Source of the DNA: Symbiodinium sp. CCMP2592
Lineage: Eukaryota; Sar; Dinophyceae; Suessiales; Symbiodiniaceae
NCBI GenBank assembly: GCA_905221615.1
Contig: CAJNDT010006125.1
Location: 243,501 to 307,500, forward strand
Direction: 5' to 3'
DNA length: 64,000 bases
A program made the translations under genes and the position numbers. Numbering within the stretch: position 1 is the stretch's first letter; the number at the start of each line of letters is the position of its first letter. Shown here piece after piece: positions 11,423-23,493 of the stretch. The notes under the pieces are model-generated. The model searched no databases, was not told the DNA's origin, and saw nothing but the letters and a program-made list of their open reading frames with translations.

Positions 11423-12185
11423 CAACCGCACCCTACCCCAACAGTGAATGCTAAGATCATGCAAGTTTATTGATTGCTGGAGGCGTTCAGCTTACTGTTT
11501 TCCCATAACTTGCAGTGTATTGCTTTGCTCGGAGGACGTTGGAAGCATAGGGGCTCATGAAGGGTTTAGGGTGTGTTCATGTAAACACTAGGTCCAGTAG
11601 GTGCCCAGCAGACTGGCTGAAGTACGGCGCGTGCATTTGTTGTATGGCCGGGCCGGGAAGAAGCCAACTACACTGCTTCAAGTCAGATGGTTCTGCCCCA
11701 TAACTGGCTCGGATATGTCTGCTGAGACTTGATCAATGGGAAAGGCTTCCTGAACGCAGAACCCTGAGTTCTGCACCCAAACCAATCCATCGCAGACCTA
11801 GGTTTCACCTCAACCGACTCAGCACCAATAGCCTCGCCTGGCTTGTCCGAGAGGAAGCGCCGAAAGTCTGAACCCCAAAACCTAGACCCTGAACCGTAAC
11901 CTAAAAACTTAAACCCTAAACCCAAACCCTGAACCCGAAACCCTAGCCCGGATACCCTAAGCCATAATCCCTAATCCTTAAACCCAGAGATGCATATGCG
12001 TCTTGTACTCGCTTGGATGAACAGGCAGGTGCAAAAAGGAGTTCAAAGAAAAAACCCTGAAACCTTCTAAACCCCAAGCCCCGAACCCAGTAGGCTTCAT
12101 TCATTTGATTGTTCACCTTAATCACAAGCACAGATAAAGGACACCTGATCACACCACCGTCACGATGTCAAACATATCTTTGTCA
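11423..12185. other. No supported gene; telomere-like heptads
   Basis: From about 11880 to 12095 the text is dominated by degenerate CCCTAAA on the minus sense, opposite to the array that follows. Confidence 0.6.
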
Positions 12186-12281
12186 TACGGTTGATGATAT
12201 AAATCCTGCATTACCTTAAGGACCCTAAACTATGGGAATTATGGTATACTCCTTATATTATGGGTCATATCATCAACCGTA
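12186..12281. mobile_element. Inverted-repeat element family M
   Basis: Perfect 15-bp ends TACGGTTGATGATAT, TA at both edges, 96 bp, 40 bp left of the telomere-type array. Confidence 0.8.
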
Positions 12282-12323
12282 CTTCTCGCGCAAACGTCGG
12301 AGCTTAGGAGCACCATGATCAAG

Positions 12324-13872
12324 GTTTGGGGTTTAGCTTGGGTTTATAGGGTTTAGTTTGGGTTTATAGGGTTTAGTTAGGGTTTAATTTGGGTTTATAG
12401 GGTTTAGTTTGGGTTTATAGGGTTTAGTTAGGGTTTAGTTTGGGTTTATAGGGTTTAGTTTGGGTTTATAGGGTTTAGTTAGGGTTTAATTTGGGTTTAT
12501 AGGGTTTAGTTTGGGTTTATAGGGTTTAGTTAGGGTTTAGTTTGGGTTTATAGGGTTTAGTTTGGGTTTATAGGGTTTAGTTAGGGTTTAATTGGGGTTT
12601 ATAGGGTTTAGTTTGGGTTTATAGGGTTTAGTTTGGGTTTAGTTTGGGTTTATAGGGTTTAGTTTGGGTTTATAGGTTTAGTTAGGTTTAATTTGGGTTT
12701 ATAGGGTTTAGTTTGGGTTTAGGGTTTAGGGTTTAGGGTTTGGGTTTTGGGTTATAGGGTTTAGTTAGGGTTTAATTTGGGTTTATAGGGTTTAGTTAGG
12801 GTTTAGGGTTTAGTTAGGGTTTAATTTGGGTTTATAGGTTTAGTTTGGGTTTAGTTTAGGGTTTAGGGTTTAGTTTAGGGGTTTAGGGTTTAGTTAGGGT
12901 GGGTTTATAGGGTTTAGTTAGGGTTTAGGGTTTAGTTAGGGTTTAATTTGGGTTTATAGGGTTTAGTTAGGGTTTAGGGTTTAGTTAGGGTTTAATTTGG
13001 GTTGATAGGGTTTAGTTAGGGTTTAGGGTTTAGTTAGGGTTTATTTTGTGTTTATAGGGTTTTAGGTTTAGGGTTGTAGGGTTTATTTAGGGGGTAATTG
13101 GGTTTAAAGGGTTTAGGTTAGGGTTTAGGCGTTTAGTTAGGTTTAATTTTGGGTTTAATAGTTTAGTTTAGGGTTTAGGGTTTAAGTTAAGGGTTTCTTT
13201 GTGTTTATAGGGTTTAGTTAGGGTTTTAGGGTTTAGTTAGGGTGTAATTTGGGTTTATAGGACATTAGTCCACCGTTTAGGGTTTCAGGTTTATTAGGGT
13301 TTCACTTTGGTTTATAAGGTTTAGTTCGGTTTAGGGTTTAGGTTAGGTTTCATTTGGATTATAGGGTTTAGTTAGGGTTTTCGGTTAGGTCTGTTTAATT
13401 TGGGTTATAGGGTGTAGTTAGGTTTTAATTTGGGTTTAATTTAGGGTTTTTAATTTGGGTTTATAGGGTTTAGTTAGGGTTTAGGGTTTAGTTAGGGTTT
13501 AATTTGGGTTTATAGGGTTTAGTTAGGGTTTAGGGTTTAGTTAGGGGGTTTAGTTAGGGTTTAGGGTTTAGTTAGGGTTTAGTTTGGGTTTAGGGTTTAG
13601 TTAGGGTTTAATTTGGGTTTAGGGTTTAGTTAGGGTTTAGGGTTTAGTTAGGGTTTAGGGTTTAGTTAGGGTTTAATTTGGGTTTATAGGGTTTAGTTAG
13701 GGTTTAGGGTTTAGTTAGGGTTTAATTTGGGTTTATAGGGTTTAGTTAGGGTTTAGGGTTTAGTTAGGGTTTAATTTGGGTTTAGGGTTTAGTTAAGGTT
13801 AGGGTTTAGTTAGGGTTTAATTTGGGTTTAGGGTTTAGTTAGGGTTTAGTTAGGGTTTAGGCTTTAGGGTTC
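12324..13872 (+). repeat. Degenerate interstitial telomere-type array
   Basis: About 1.5 kb built from TTTAGGG and longer variants (TTTATAGGG, TTTAGTTAGGG, TTTAATTTGGG) in a recurring order, all on the same strand. The left part is very regular, the middle (13040-13440) is damaged, and the right part is regular again with more TTTAGTTAGGG. Confidence 0.9.
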
Positions 13873-15825
13873 ATGGCACCGTAAAAGCAGACAAGATCAC
13901 CGAAGCAAGAACATTGTGACAGAAGGGCCGAGCTGAAGTCCAAATCGAGGACGGACCACTCCTCTAATCCCCGCAGGACACACGTAAACGGAAGCCATTA
14001 AACCCCACACAACTCCAAACCCACACCCCGGAACGAAAAACCCGGGCTTTAATCCCGGCACCCAACCCAAGAAGAACACTGCACACCGAGGTTCGGTGAC
14101 GCTGTCGACGACCTGCTCGCCAAGGTCGATCACATGCAGAGAGCGCCTTCGGCGAACCGTTACAGGGTTTCGGGCTTAGGGAAGCTTTGCAGGGGGCTTT
14201 TGGATTGGATTCAGGTTTTGTCTGAGGTTTACGAGGCTTCTGTGGCCCTCGGGTGGGGGGTTTGGTGTCTGGTTTTTCATCTGCAAATTCATGAGGTTTC
14301 TGCATGATTTTAGGTTTTTTTGGGCTGGGCATGTAGAACCCCGAAGACTTTTATGCCGTAGCAATTCAATCACCAAACCCGAGACCCAGAAACCTGATAC
14401 CTAAGCCCTTGCATGGAGCGCTATACGGTGCTCAGGGTAATAACGAGCGCAGCAAAATGGGAGTTTCCGAAAATAGGGGACCCTAATATAGTACCCTAAA
14501 TAGTAGGATCCTTATGAAAAGGACCCCAAATAAGGAACCCCCAATTTTCGGAGACTCCGACTCCCAAATGGAACTACTAACTATCCAGGCTCCTTTCCAC
14601 GAATCCCGCTCTTCAGGGTTTAGTGGGGGTTTGGCCTTTAAGGTTCAGGGGCTAGGAGCTTAGACTAGAGGGGGTTTAGGGGTGAGGGGTTTAGCGGTTG
14701 AGGGCTTAAGGGTCTAGGACTAGCCTTGTGACAAGCGCAAAGTTTCCGCAGGCAGAGGTAGCGGTTTTTTTCCCGAGTTGCGCCGAACGGTTGGCCATGG
14801 CTGTTTCTTGGAGCAAGATTCACACACGCACAGCTCAATGTTTCGATGGGTCTTTCGGAACCGTAATTACTAGGTATCGCCATACATGTACATACATATG
14901 TATGTATAATTCGGTTGTCCTTTCCCGGGAAGTGCGTACAGGTATCCAGTTACAACGGACCTGAAAATGCAAATGGCGGCTGCATCGAAAGCAGCAAACA
15001 TGGTACTCCACTGGGACAGACAAGGAGCCGTCGCGGCAGGGTTTGGACAAACCCCAAACCCCCGAACCCTAGACCTCCAAACTTAGACTCTAAGCCCTAA
15101 CTTTCAGTTGTCCTCTGTGCACTACCCTGCTATGAGGGCTAGGAGCAGGGAACCCTAAACCGCAAACCCCTTATTCCTTAAGCCTTTGACTTTGTGATAC
15201 TCTATGTTTATATATACCTATATACATATATACACACATGCACAGACTTATGTAAATTAAGTCCTATTGAGGCAAAATGCCTTACACCTTGCACCAAATC
15301 TTCAACCGAACCTTAGCGAGCCAATGTCTCGGTCTTTGCCACAGACAAACTGCAACCCCAAATCCTAGAACCTATACCTCAAGCTCTTGCAAACTGAAAG
15401 CCACGAACCCATGCAACCCCCAAGCTTTTCGTCAGCGCCAAAATCTTTCAGCACCTTATAAAACCGGTGTCCAGCCCTATGTAACCCTGGCAGTAATACC
15501 CTTGTAAGTATAACATCCCCACGAAGCCGTAAACGGCCCTTTGAAATAGAACCCATCTGCAACTCTCGTAGCACTTGTGACATAAGCCGGGTCCGACGCA
15601 CTTAGGTGCTGACCTTAGTCGGCCAGCAGAAGCTCAAGGCACTTTGTAGTGTGAGTGTTGGGTTTCAGTTTAGCGTTGGGGGCTTAGTTCCGACGAGTTC
15701 TTATTGGGCCCCCAGCAGATGCGCTGAACAGGCGTGTCGGGATTAGACTTACTTGCGTTGTCGGTTGTTTGGGTTCCGGTAGTTGAAGCCACTGCAGCTC
15801 CGAGTGTGGCTGTTGCAACGATGAT
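13873..15825. other. No clear gene
   Basis: Contains family-A copy 1, scattered TTTAGGG/CCCTAAA units and only weak frames (for example 15277-15507). Confidence 0.55.
14459..14557. mobile_element. MITE-like family A, copy 1
   Basis: Terminal inverted repeats GAGTTTCCGAAAAT / ATTTTCGGAGACTC around a ~70-bp core with GGTCC, GGATCC and GTACC landmarks. Confidence 0.85.
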
Positions 15826-16025
15826 CATGGGGAGGATGACGATGATGACGACGATGACGGTGACGATGACGGTGACGATGACGGTGGCGAAGATGATGGC
15901 AGTGACAATGATAATGATCACGATCCTGACGTTGCGAATCACGACCAGCGTGTTGACGCCCGCGACGATGACAATGACGATGATGCTGATGCGGCTGCTG
16001 CTGCGGCTGCTGCTGCTGCTGGTGA
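15826..16025 (+). repeat. GATGAC-rich degenerate repeat and (GCT)n
   Basis: GACGATGACGGT units, then GCTGCT. Open frames over it on both strands are composition artefacts. Confidence 0.8.
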
Positions 16026-16342
16026 GGCAACTCGAACTTTCGATGTTGATAGTTCAGGGTAAAGGGTTTTGGGTTGTTTTAGAGTCGACATTTTATCTCA
16101 AGCTGCCTTGTCGGCATACACACACACAGAGGCAAGCAGTGTCCGTGCTTGAGAAACGGATTCTGAGTTTCAAAGTTTGCGGTCATGTACTTTTGAACAA
16201 CTTGGTCACTCTTGCTGAGGTTCGGTGGGGTACTGGTGTAATTACTTAATGCCGGAATATGCACGCAGAGCTTGACAAGCCTTGAGCTGACTCGAAGATG
16301 ACATCCCGATCTCAACCTGACCGGGGAGAATGCCCATGATTC

Positions 16343-17035
16343 ATGATCGTCCTTCTCAATAAGATCGACCTATTACGTGCAACTGGTGAAACAGTAACCA
16401 CAACATCTATGTACAGAAGAAAACCTCCATGCGCGACCTTCATTCACAAGTTGCAGCTTTCTGGTTCAAGTTTCTACGATGGAACAGAGACTCGGGTGAC
16501 GGCGATGGGGCATGAGCACAGTCCAATATGTATGTTTAGGACCAATGATTTGTCCATAAGTTGTCAGCCCTAGATTCTGGTCTGCTTCGCCCACAAGAAG
16601 CCATGGAGAGCGCCCTCGACCCATACGCATTGCACACCGAGTCCTGGCTGCTCATCTGTTCGGCGGTGCAAGTCGCATGCCTCCTCAAGGCCAGGGGCAG
16701 ATGATAGATGATGCTAGTTGCGCTAGTTCTTGCGGCAGAAGCTTCGGCTGCCGTTGCCGTCGCTACCACCGCCACCATGGCCGGCTGTCTACCGCAGCCG
16801 ACAACAGGAAAATCTGGACAATCACAAACAGTGCAGTACTGCCAACTTAGCGAAAGGGACAGCGAGAGAGAAGGTTCGAAGCACTGTCGTCGAAACTTCC
16901 AACCTCCTGTTGCAGCAGTTTTCAGAGTTGCTGCTTCCCTGCTCTCAGGTTGGTTGGCTGTCGTTTCTGCACCGGAAGGACATCAGGGACTTTGCCAAAA
17001 GGTTCGGATCCTGCTTCCAGGCACCTATAGGGTAG
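16343..17035 (+). CDS. Candidate multi-exon gene; first exon carries an NKID motif as in GTPases
   Basis: Starts at an ATG with MIVLLNKIDLLRATGE. NKID after a hydrophobic strand is the G4 base-recognition motif of P-loop GTPases, and LQLSGSS ~33 residues later is placed like a weak G5. No P-loop is seen upstream. A GTATGT donor at 16530 and an acceptor ending at 16573 would join, in phase 1, to a high-GC3 block at 16574-16700 (SALDPYALHTESWLLICSAV). A third good block runs 16808-17035 (TVVETSNLLLQQFSELLLP, stop TAG). GTPase identity rests on one short motif and is tentative. Confidence 0.35.
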
Positions 17036-17284
17036 GAAAATTCTATCGCAATCCATGGATGTTACACCCGTTTACAAAACACAATCTTACATCCCAGCCA
17101 GTGAGAACTCAAACCCTAAAGCCTAAACCTCAAACCCTAAAGCTTAAATCCCAGCCGGTGAGAACAGGAGCCCCTAAGCACTAAACCACGGAAACCCGAA
17201 GCCTGGGCCAGGACGAGGGTTTCTGTCTGGAGACAGGCCAGGGTCTCTTGTAAAGGAACCATAAAGGAGCCCCTATCTACCATG

Positions 17285-17366
17285 ATTATTACTACTACGA
17301 CTACTACCACCACCACGACTACGACGACGACTACTACTACTGCTACTGCTACTGCTACTGCTACTG

Positions 17367-17456
<90 letters not shown>
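17285..17456 (+). repeat. (ACT)n with ACG/ACC/GCT variants
   Basis: 170 bp of triplets; a (GT)n tract follows at 17581-17640. Confidence 0.92.
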
Positions 17457-17641
17457 TTACCAAGGCTTTGCCTGCTGCCGGCGGCGTAGCCCAGAAAAGT
17501 TTAGCCGCGAGGAGGGGCGCTCAGGGTTTCGGCCTAGGGAATTGCATTGGGATTGTTTTCTTGTTGCATGTGTTTTTGGAGTGTGTGTGTGTGCGTGTGT
17601 GTGTGTGTGTGTCTGTGTGTGTCTGTGTGTGTCTGTGTGGG

Positions 17642-18939
17642 TTCTCATACTAGAATGACGGATCTTGACATTTAGAGTGTTTAGGGGTGGTAGCTTCGGA
17701 GCTTTGAACTTTGGGGCTTGGGACTTTCGGGGGGTGACGATCGTGTTCCGGCTGTCAGTGCACCTTGTGTCTACTACACAAGCCTAAATCCGTAGTACCA
17801 GTGCAAGTCGCTAGGTTCCTTAATGGAAGAGCGTTTTTTAGCATCCAAAGCCCCAATCTGGGTATTGAGGAGGCTTTCTATACTATGTTTGGCTCTTGGG
17901 AGGGTGCTTCCCAGACGGTTCGGGGTTGAAGGGTGCTAAACCCTGTCCCAACGCTTAAAACCCTGAAACGTTAAATCCTAAACCTGACTTTCGATGGACT
18001 TCGAACCGTGCTCTTAGCAACTTACCTTTGGTTAGGAGGGAATGGAAGAATGGTAACAATAGCAGCTATAATTGTACCCCCCATTCCTCCATTCCCTACT
18101 ACCCAAAGGCAAGGCAAAGGTGGCACCACGGCCGGCCGATTCTGTAGTTTGGGGTTTCGAAGCCTGATTTGCTGCGGTTTAGGGTTTAGGGTGCCAGTCT
18201 ACGATTGTGGGTTGTAGACTGGCTAGACTTGAGTCCAGTGACACAAAGGGTTTAGGATTTAGGGTTCTGCTTCCACTGGTGAAACTCATCGTTTTAGGGG
18301 TCTGGCACTGCGCTCGTGCATCGCTCGACCGATCCTGAAAGTAGAGAACCCCGTTCATTTTAAATCCTACACGTTGATAAGTTCTGGGTTTAGGGAACTC
18401 TGAACCCTGAGTCCTAAACCCGAAACGTGCGATCTTTCTGCCTGGCGGGTGGAAAACAACCCGAAACTCAAGCCCGGATGCCAATGGGACTCAGAACCCT
18501 GACCTAGAACCGTTTCCGTTGCAGGAGCAGCAGTTGATCAGGGAGCGAGTTCGTCACTTGGCCGACGGTGAAAAGAGGATTGAACGAAACCAGAAATTTG
18601 AACCCATATATAGTCTTAGTCTACGTAAGTAAGTACCTATTTATGTATCTGCCTATCTAGCCATTTATCTCTATATACAGTTGTATTTAGATCTCATGAC
18701 ACTACAGTATGGCCCAAAACAAAGCCCAAAAAAAGGGTCGACCCAGGATGTGAGCTTCAGGTTGCGGAGCCATGGCAGGGCAACTCACACCTAGAGCTAG
18801 AAACTCCTAAAGCCATAGCAGGGTTCTTGGGCTTAAGGGTGGATTTTAGTGGTTTAGGCTTCCTTCTAAGGGATCTATAAGGGTTCCTTAAAGAGATCTG
18901 TAATAGGGTTTAGGGGTTTCAGGGTTCAGGTTCTAGTGT
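17642..18939. other. No clear gene; family-D copy inside
   Basis: Degenerate telomere-like text with one MITE (18021-18113). Nothing coding seen. Confidence 0.55.
18021..18113. mobile_element. MITE-like family D, copy 1
   Basis: CTTACCTTTGGTTAGGAGGG to its complement; inner AATGGAAGAATGG / CCATTCCTCCATT. Confidence 0.85.
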
Positions 18940-18977
18940 TTAGGAGGAATGGGGTACCATTATAACTACTACTACTG

Positions 18978-19011
<34 letters not shown>

Positions 19012-19043
19012 CATTCTTCCATTCCCTACTAACCAAAGGTAAG
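18940..19043. mobile_element. MITE-like family D, copy 2 with (ACT)n core
   Basis: Left end truncated; the core expanded to ~14 ACT triplets; right end CTACTAACCAAAGGTAAGT. Confidence 0.8.
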
Positions 19044-19431
19044 TCATGAGAGCTGAACCTCCGTGTGCTCAGACGTTCACGCCATTGAACGAGTCCTGAT
19101 GCAAAAGGGTGAACCTCTCCTGTGACTTTGTAGGAGGGTTGATTTTTCTTAGGTTTAGGGTTTGGGTTTGGGGTTTTCGCAGTTTTGAGCCGTTCTGTCG
19201 GACTACCTCCTTGTGAGCGAACCTCCTTGTATGGACTGTGTCTATCCACGACTGAGCTAAGGTAGTGGCCTGATGAGTAAAGCCGGGTTCCCAAACCGGC
19301 AATTTCCTACAACAAATGTTCATGAAGTTCGTGGGCATGTTCTTAAACGGCAACTAGAGAGACGAGAGAAACATGCATTTCCTGGTTTCAGGGTTTCTCG
19401 GCTTCAGGGTTAAGTTTATCCGGGTGTGCAG

Positions 19432-19816
19432 GATGAATTCGGAAATCGCTCAAACTGGCCGCCCAAACCGCCCAGGCACAAGGCGGCTGGCCATGGCCTT
19501 TGCCATCAACAACTGCATGCTGGTCATGTGGCTCATTATTAACACTGCCACCCAGATTAACATCTTGAGAGATTCTACAACAAGATGGATGTCACCAGCG
19601 CTCGCGTGGCTGTCGAACGCCTGCTTGGTATTCTTTGCCACCTTCTTCTTCTTTCCCTGCCTGCTTCGAGCTTACTTGCTGGATGTTTGGTTTGTCTTCG
19701 GCATGGTGGTCATGACTTTGATCTCCACACCCATGGTCACCACGCTGCCACAAGCTGTTCACATGTCCGTGCTGATGTTGGCGATATACCGGCTTCCGGC
19801 TATCATGGTCTCTTAG
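19432..19816 (+). CDS. Exon or small gene for a multi-pass membrane protein
   Basis: The sequence GTGTGCAG at 19424-19431 would serve as a splice acceptor, and an ATG follows at 19433. The frame gives 127 residues to a TAG at 19814. Residues ~1-20 are polar and basic (a TGRPNRPGTRR stretch). Then come three to four hydrophobic segments: around AMAFAINNCMLVMWLIINTA, the very hydrophobic CLVFFATFFFFPCLLRAYLL, VWFVFGMVVMTLI, and a weaker last one. Third positions are strongly G/C rich, unlike the surrounding sequence. The real exon may end at a GT near 19807 instead of at the stop. It is likely an integral membrane protein; the family is not recognised. Confidence 0.6.
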
Positions 19817-20069
19817 GGGTACTTAGAAATATGTTTTAATTTTTGGTTATTTTCATCCCTAAGAAACAGCTACAATTATAATTTTTGCTCGGTTTCTAAG
19901 TTCAGCATAGGTCTGTACACAGCCTTGGCTGGTGACCCTGTGCAACATGCCGCCCTTCTTGGTGCCTGGCCTTCGAAGCTTCGGGATCTTGTCCATTTTT
20001 CCCCTATAGTGGGTCCTTCTAAAGGGTTTCTTAAGAGGGATACTGTAAGGGTTCGAAAGGGGATTAGGG

Positions 20070-20160
20070 ATAGAGGGGCCTAAATGATTACCAGCACTTT
20101 TCTTGTAGAGAATAATGGGCCCCAAAACCCTATTCTAATTGTTATACAAGGCCTCTATAT
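20070..20160. mobile_element. MITE-like family B copy
   Basis: TAGAGGGGCCTAAATGATTACC to AAGGCCTCTATA; the middle is shortened. Confidence 0.8.
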
Positions 20161-20166
20161 CAACAG

Positions 20167-20277
20167 AATCTTATTCACGAAGAGTTTTCAGAGGCTTTAA
20201 AGGACAACCTAGGTGATGATGCTGCGGATCTACGGCAGCAGCTACCCCGAAGGAAAGGACTGCCCTTGGGCAGTTGA
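20167..20277 (+). CDS. Terminal exon-like block beside a MITE
   Basis: Starts after ATCAACAG, just outside the family-B element (20070-20160). It reads IHEEFSEALKDNLGDDAADL, a basic run (RQQLPRRKG), then TGA. The frame is also open into the element end. Unknown protein. Confidence 0.35.
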   Translation, partial: NLIHEEFSEALKDNLGDDAADLRQQLPRRKGLPLGS

Positions 20278-20540
20278 GAAAGACTTTCTTTGCTTTGCAA
20301 AATTCGAGAACCCCTCATCTTTCGGCAGCCGTGAATAAGAAACGAGCTTGGGTGTGGTTTTCTATGGGAATCACCTTCCACCTCGCAGTCAAAGCTGTCA
20401 CTTAAATTCCTCCGAGGCTATATCAGCCCATGTCCACTCAACCCTATTCTGCCCCCGACCAACGAGAAATGATTTCCTAGTCTCTCTACTGAAAAAGCAG
20501 ACTAAACCTTAAGCCTTAAACCGTAAACCTGACTGACTAC

Positions 20541-20600
20541 ACCCTAAACCCTAAAACCTAAACCCTAAACCCTAAAACCTAAACCCTAAACCCTAAACCG
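20541..20600 (-). repeat. Short telomere array
   Basis: Eight CCCTAAA-type heptads, some with an extra A. Confidence 0.85.
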
Positions 20601-21326
20601 AGCAGACCCTGAGGCGACTTCCAGTTCAACCAGCTCAATGCCACGTTTTTGGAGGTCGAGATTCCAGCCATACCTGCGCCCTGAAGAACCTACCCCATTT
20701 TAGGGTTTAGGGTTCCTTATTATGATTTCCTCAATATAAGTCCTTAAAAAGGAAGGCTATTTAATTAGGGTCCAGGCAAGCCGTAACAAAAAGCCTCAAG
20801 ACCCAAACCCCTAAACACCAAACCGTGAGCCACAAAACATGAAAGAACCCTCAAGGCCTTAAAACAGTCAAATCCATCCTCCTGGCAGGTCTTTAACGTC
20901 GTGGTTGCATCAATGGGCTCCTATGCAACCGAGGCTGAATTTTAGCAGGTACGTTTCAAAACCTAGGTGTTTGAGCACTTTTGTAATATAGGGGCCAAGT
21001 AAAGTACGAGCACACCATATAATATACCTCAATACCCTAGTCCGCACGATCGGGGGCCGATGCATCGATAGGGCATGGACGCCTCCACATTTGTGGCATG
21101 AAAGGCGTATAGTTCACTAGGCTTCGTATGTTTAAGTTTAGCTCTGTGTAGGGACACAAACACGCACAGAGATACGCGCAATAGATGAATATATATATAT
21201 ATATATATATATATGTGCATATTATGATATATTATGTATTTGTGTATCTCTGTGCATTTCTATACACATAATCTACACCTAAGAGCCCTTTTCCATGTGT
21301 TCAAGGCCCCTGACTACAGTTGACTA
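20601..21326. other. No gene seen
   Basis: A truncated family-B start (20986), a (TA)n at 21189-21214 and heptad-like text. Confidence 0.55.
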
Positions 21327-21401
21327 GTTGTCAAAATTAGAGTCCCTTTTGGGGTACCCTAATATTAGGGACCCAAAAAGGAACCGTAATTTTGACAACC
21401 A
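21327..21401. mobile_element. MITE-like family E, copy 2
   Basis: GTTGTCAAAATTAGAGTCCC to its near complement, 75 bp. Confidence 0.85.
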
Positions 21402-21671
21402 TCCATTTGAGAGGAGAGGAGTGAAACCTCTCCGGGGCGGTGCTTAGGTCCTGGAGAAGACTCTGCGGAGCCAAATGAAGCAGAGCATCCTCATCAGCAA
21501 GGTTGAGGGTGTAGGGTTGAGGGTTTTGGGTTGAATGCTTTAGTTTACCCGAAACTCCTAGACCCCTAGCTCCTAAGCCCCTAAACTCCGAAAAGCTAAA
21601 CCCCGCAACCCAAAGCCGCAGAGTCTCCATTATTGTCGTGTTGTTGGTCACATTACCTCGCGATCAACATA

Positions 21672-21779
21672 AGGGTGCTTTCCGAAAATTAGGGGTACCT
21701 TATTCTGGGGCCCTTACAAGAGGGTCCTACTATTTAATTTAGGGTACTGTATTAGGGTCCCCCATTCTCGGAAACTCCC
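21672..21779. mobile_element. MITE-like family A, copy 2
   Basis: TTTCCGAAAATTAGGGG to CATTCTCGGAAACTCCC; same core order as copy 1, opposite orientation. Confidence 0.85.
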
Positions 21780-21968
21780 AGAGGATCCTAACCGTGGAGC
21801 ACATATACTGAGAAGACTGTAGGAAATACACTGGCCTAAATCATTGGATCAGGGTTTTGGGTCATATGGTAGGTACAAGCATATCGAGGAGCCCTAAAAA
21901 TAGTATTGCTGTGCCTTCGATTCCCTGTACCAGATAGCAACCCTTATTCTCTTCTCTGTTGTGAGCCG

Positions 21969-22069
21969 TTGGTTCCGAAAATGGGGGACCCTAATATAGT
22001 ACCCTAAATAGTAGGATCCTTATTATAGGGGCCCCAAGATAAGGTACCCCCTAATTTTCGGAAACTTCC
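21969..22069. mobile_element. MITE-like family A, copy 3
   Basis: GGTTCCGAAAATGGGGGACC to CCTAATTTTCGGAAACTTCC, 190 bp after copy 2 and inverted relative to it. Confidence 0.85.
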
Positions 22070-22161
22070 ATATGAATCCCTGGCGCAGCGTGCTAGTCTC
22101 GGCATTTCTCGACTGTGGTTCTCCCGACTTCCCCTTGTTCGCGCTGGGATCCCATATGATT

Positions 22162-22258
22162 GGTTGTCGAAATCAGGGTCCCTGTTTGAGTACCCTACAT
22201 ACTAGGTGCCGTACTATAAGTTTCGGACCCAAAGAAGGGACCCTGATTTTGCCAACCA
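22162..22258. mobile_element. MITE-like family E, copy 3
   Basis: GGTTGTCGAAATCAGGGTCC to GGACCCTGATTTTGCCAACC. Confidence 0.8.
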
Positions 22259-22520
22259 CCCATATAAGGGTCCATCTTTGAGGGCTTCTTTGGAGTCAAA
22301 GGCTTAGGGGTTTAGGGGTTTTGGGATTCCATGGCTTAGTTAGGGGGGACGGATTGGGTTTTAGGCCGGAATGGGGTTGGGGTATCTAGCTTGGGGTTTA
22401 GGGTTTGTGGCGTAAGTATAAGCTTAGCGTTTCGAGGCTGTGGCTGAGGGGTTCGAGAAACTAGGGTATATGGCCCATATGGCTCAGGGTTTGGGGTGCA
22501 CGACTCAGGGTGTAGGGCTT

Positions 22521-22705
22521 AGGGCCTGGAAAGTGTCACCCTGAGCCCCCTAAGCTTCTTGGAGACACGCAGGGGCGAAGCGACATCCTCATCCCCCTAT
22601 ACACTTTCAAGCCTTTTGAGCCAGCTGCGGTTTCGGGCTTTTGGGACTTATGGAAAGAAGCTCTGCTGTCCCCAACTATATATACCCTAAACGACTCACC
22701 CTAAG
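22521..22705 (+). CDS. ORF / exon, unknown product
   Basis: About 60 codons open to TAA at 22703-22705: GDTQGRSDILIPLYTFKPFE, then SGFWDLWKEALLSP. Third-position G/C is high in the first half. There is no ATG. Confidence 0.36.
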
Positions 22706-23071
22706 CCCGAGCAACAATCGACATCGAACCTACGGCACAGAAAACTTCAAGTCGGGTCCTTTTCCTTAGTTCGGTTTAGCCTGACCGGCCCTTAATTCAG
22801 GGCGTGTTGGCCGTCTGTCCCGGTTTAGTTAGGGTTTAGGCTTTAGGGGTGCTGACGAAATCCTCAGAGTGCCATACACTCATGCCTTGTGCTTCCGTGC
22901 TTCGGGTTTAGGCAGTAAAGCGGAATGACCAGCATCGTTCGACAGCAGAGGCCGCGCTAAACCCCGAAACCTCAATCCTAGGCTCTCAATCCCAAAACCC
23001 CCCTCTAACCCCTAAAGAACCCTACATCCTGAACCACCAAGTCCTAAGCGCCCAAACCCTGAACTTGGGAG

Positions 23072-23160
23072 GCTGCCACCGAGCTCACGGCTGCCAGTTC
23101 ACTCCTTCAGCTAACCTGCGACGCAGTCGTAGAGCTCGACGAGGAGAGCTCGCTCTCTAG
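23072..23160 (+). CDS. Short exon with acidic helix, high GC3
   Basis: After TTGGGAG the frame reads AATELTAASSLLQLTCDAVV then ELDEESSLSR, with clearly biased G/C third positions. It stays open to 23243, but the later part has no bias, so a donor near 23160 is likely. Unknown protein. Confidence 0.42.
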
Positions 23161-23493
23161 GGGTAGGGGCTTCAATATCAGGGCTCTATTCGGGTTTACA
23201 GTGCTTAGCCATAACATCCGCATAGGACCCTATAAACGCACATAAAGCCCCTTTCTACACATCAAGCCCTCAGAGCTAGGCCTGAACACTAAACTCGGGG
23301 CTTGGTGTGGGAGTTTGGCGGGGGAATCTTTCGAAAGACGGAAAAGACCCGGGTCTTACTAACATATCCAAGGATTCATTGCTTAAAGGCTGAGGGCGTA
23401 GGGGGCTTATAGGTTGTAGGGGTTTCAGGGTTGACAAAGAGGCCTTGATTCTCAAGGCTCCTCAGATCTCAGAAGCGAGAATTCAAAATATCC

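Noticed and set aside
15734..16249. 171-codon Met/Thr-rich ORF
   Set aside because: Mostly a GATGAC-type repeat; the last ~40 codons are ambiguous on both strands.
16270..16345. Bacterial-style promoter or ribosome site before the NKID ORF
   Set aside because: The window is eukaryotic; such motifs have no meaning here.
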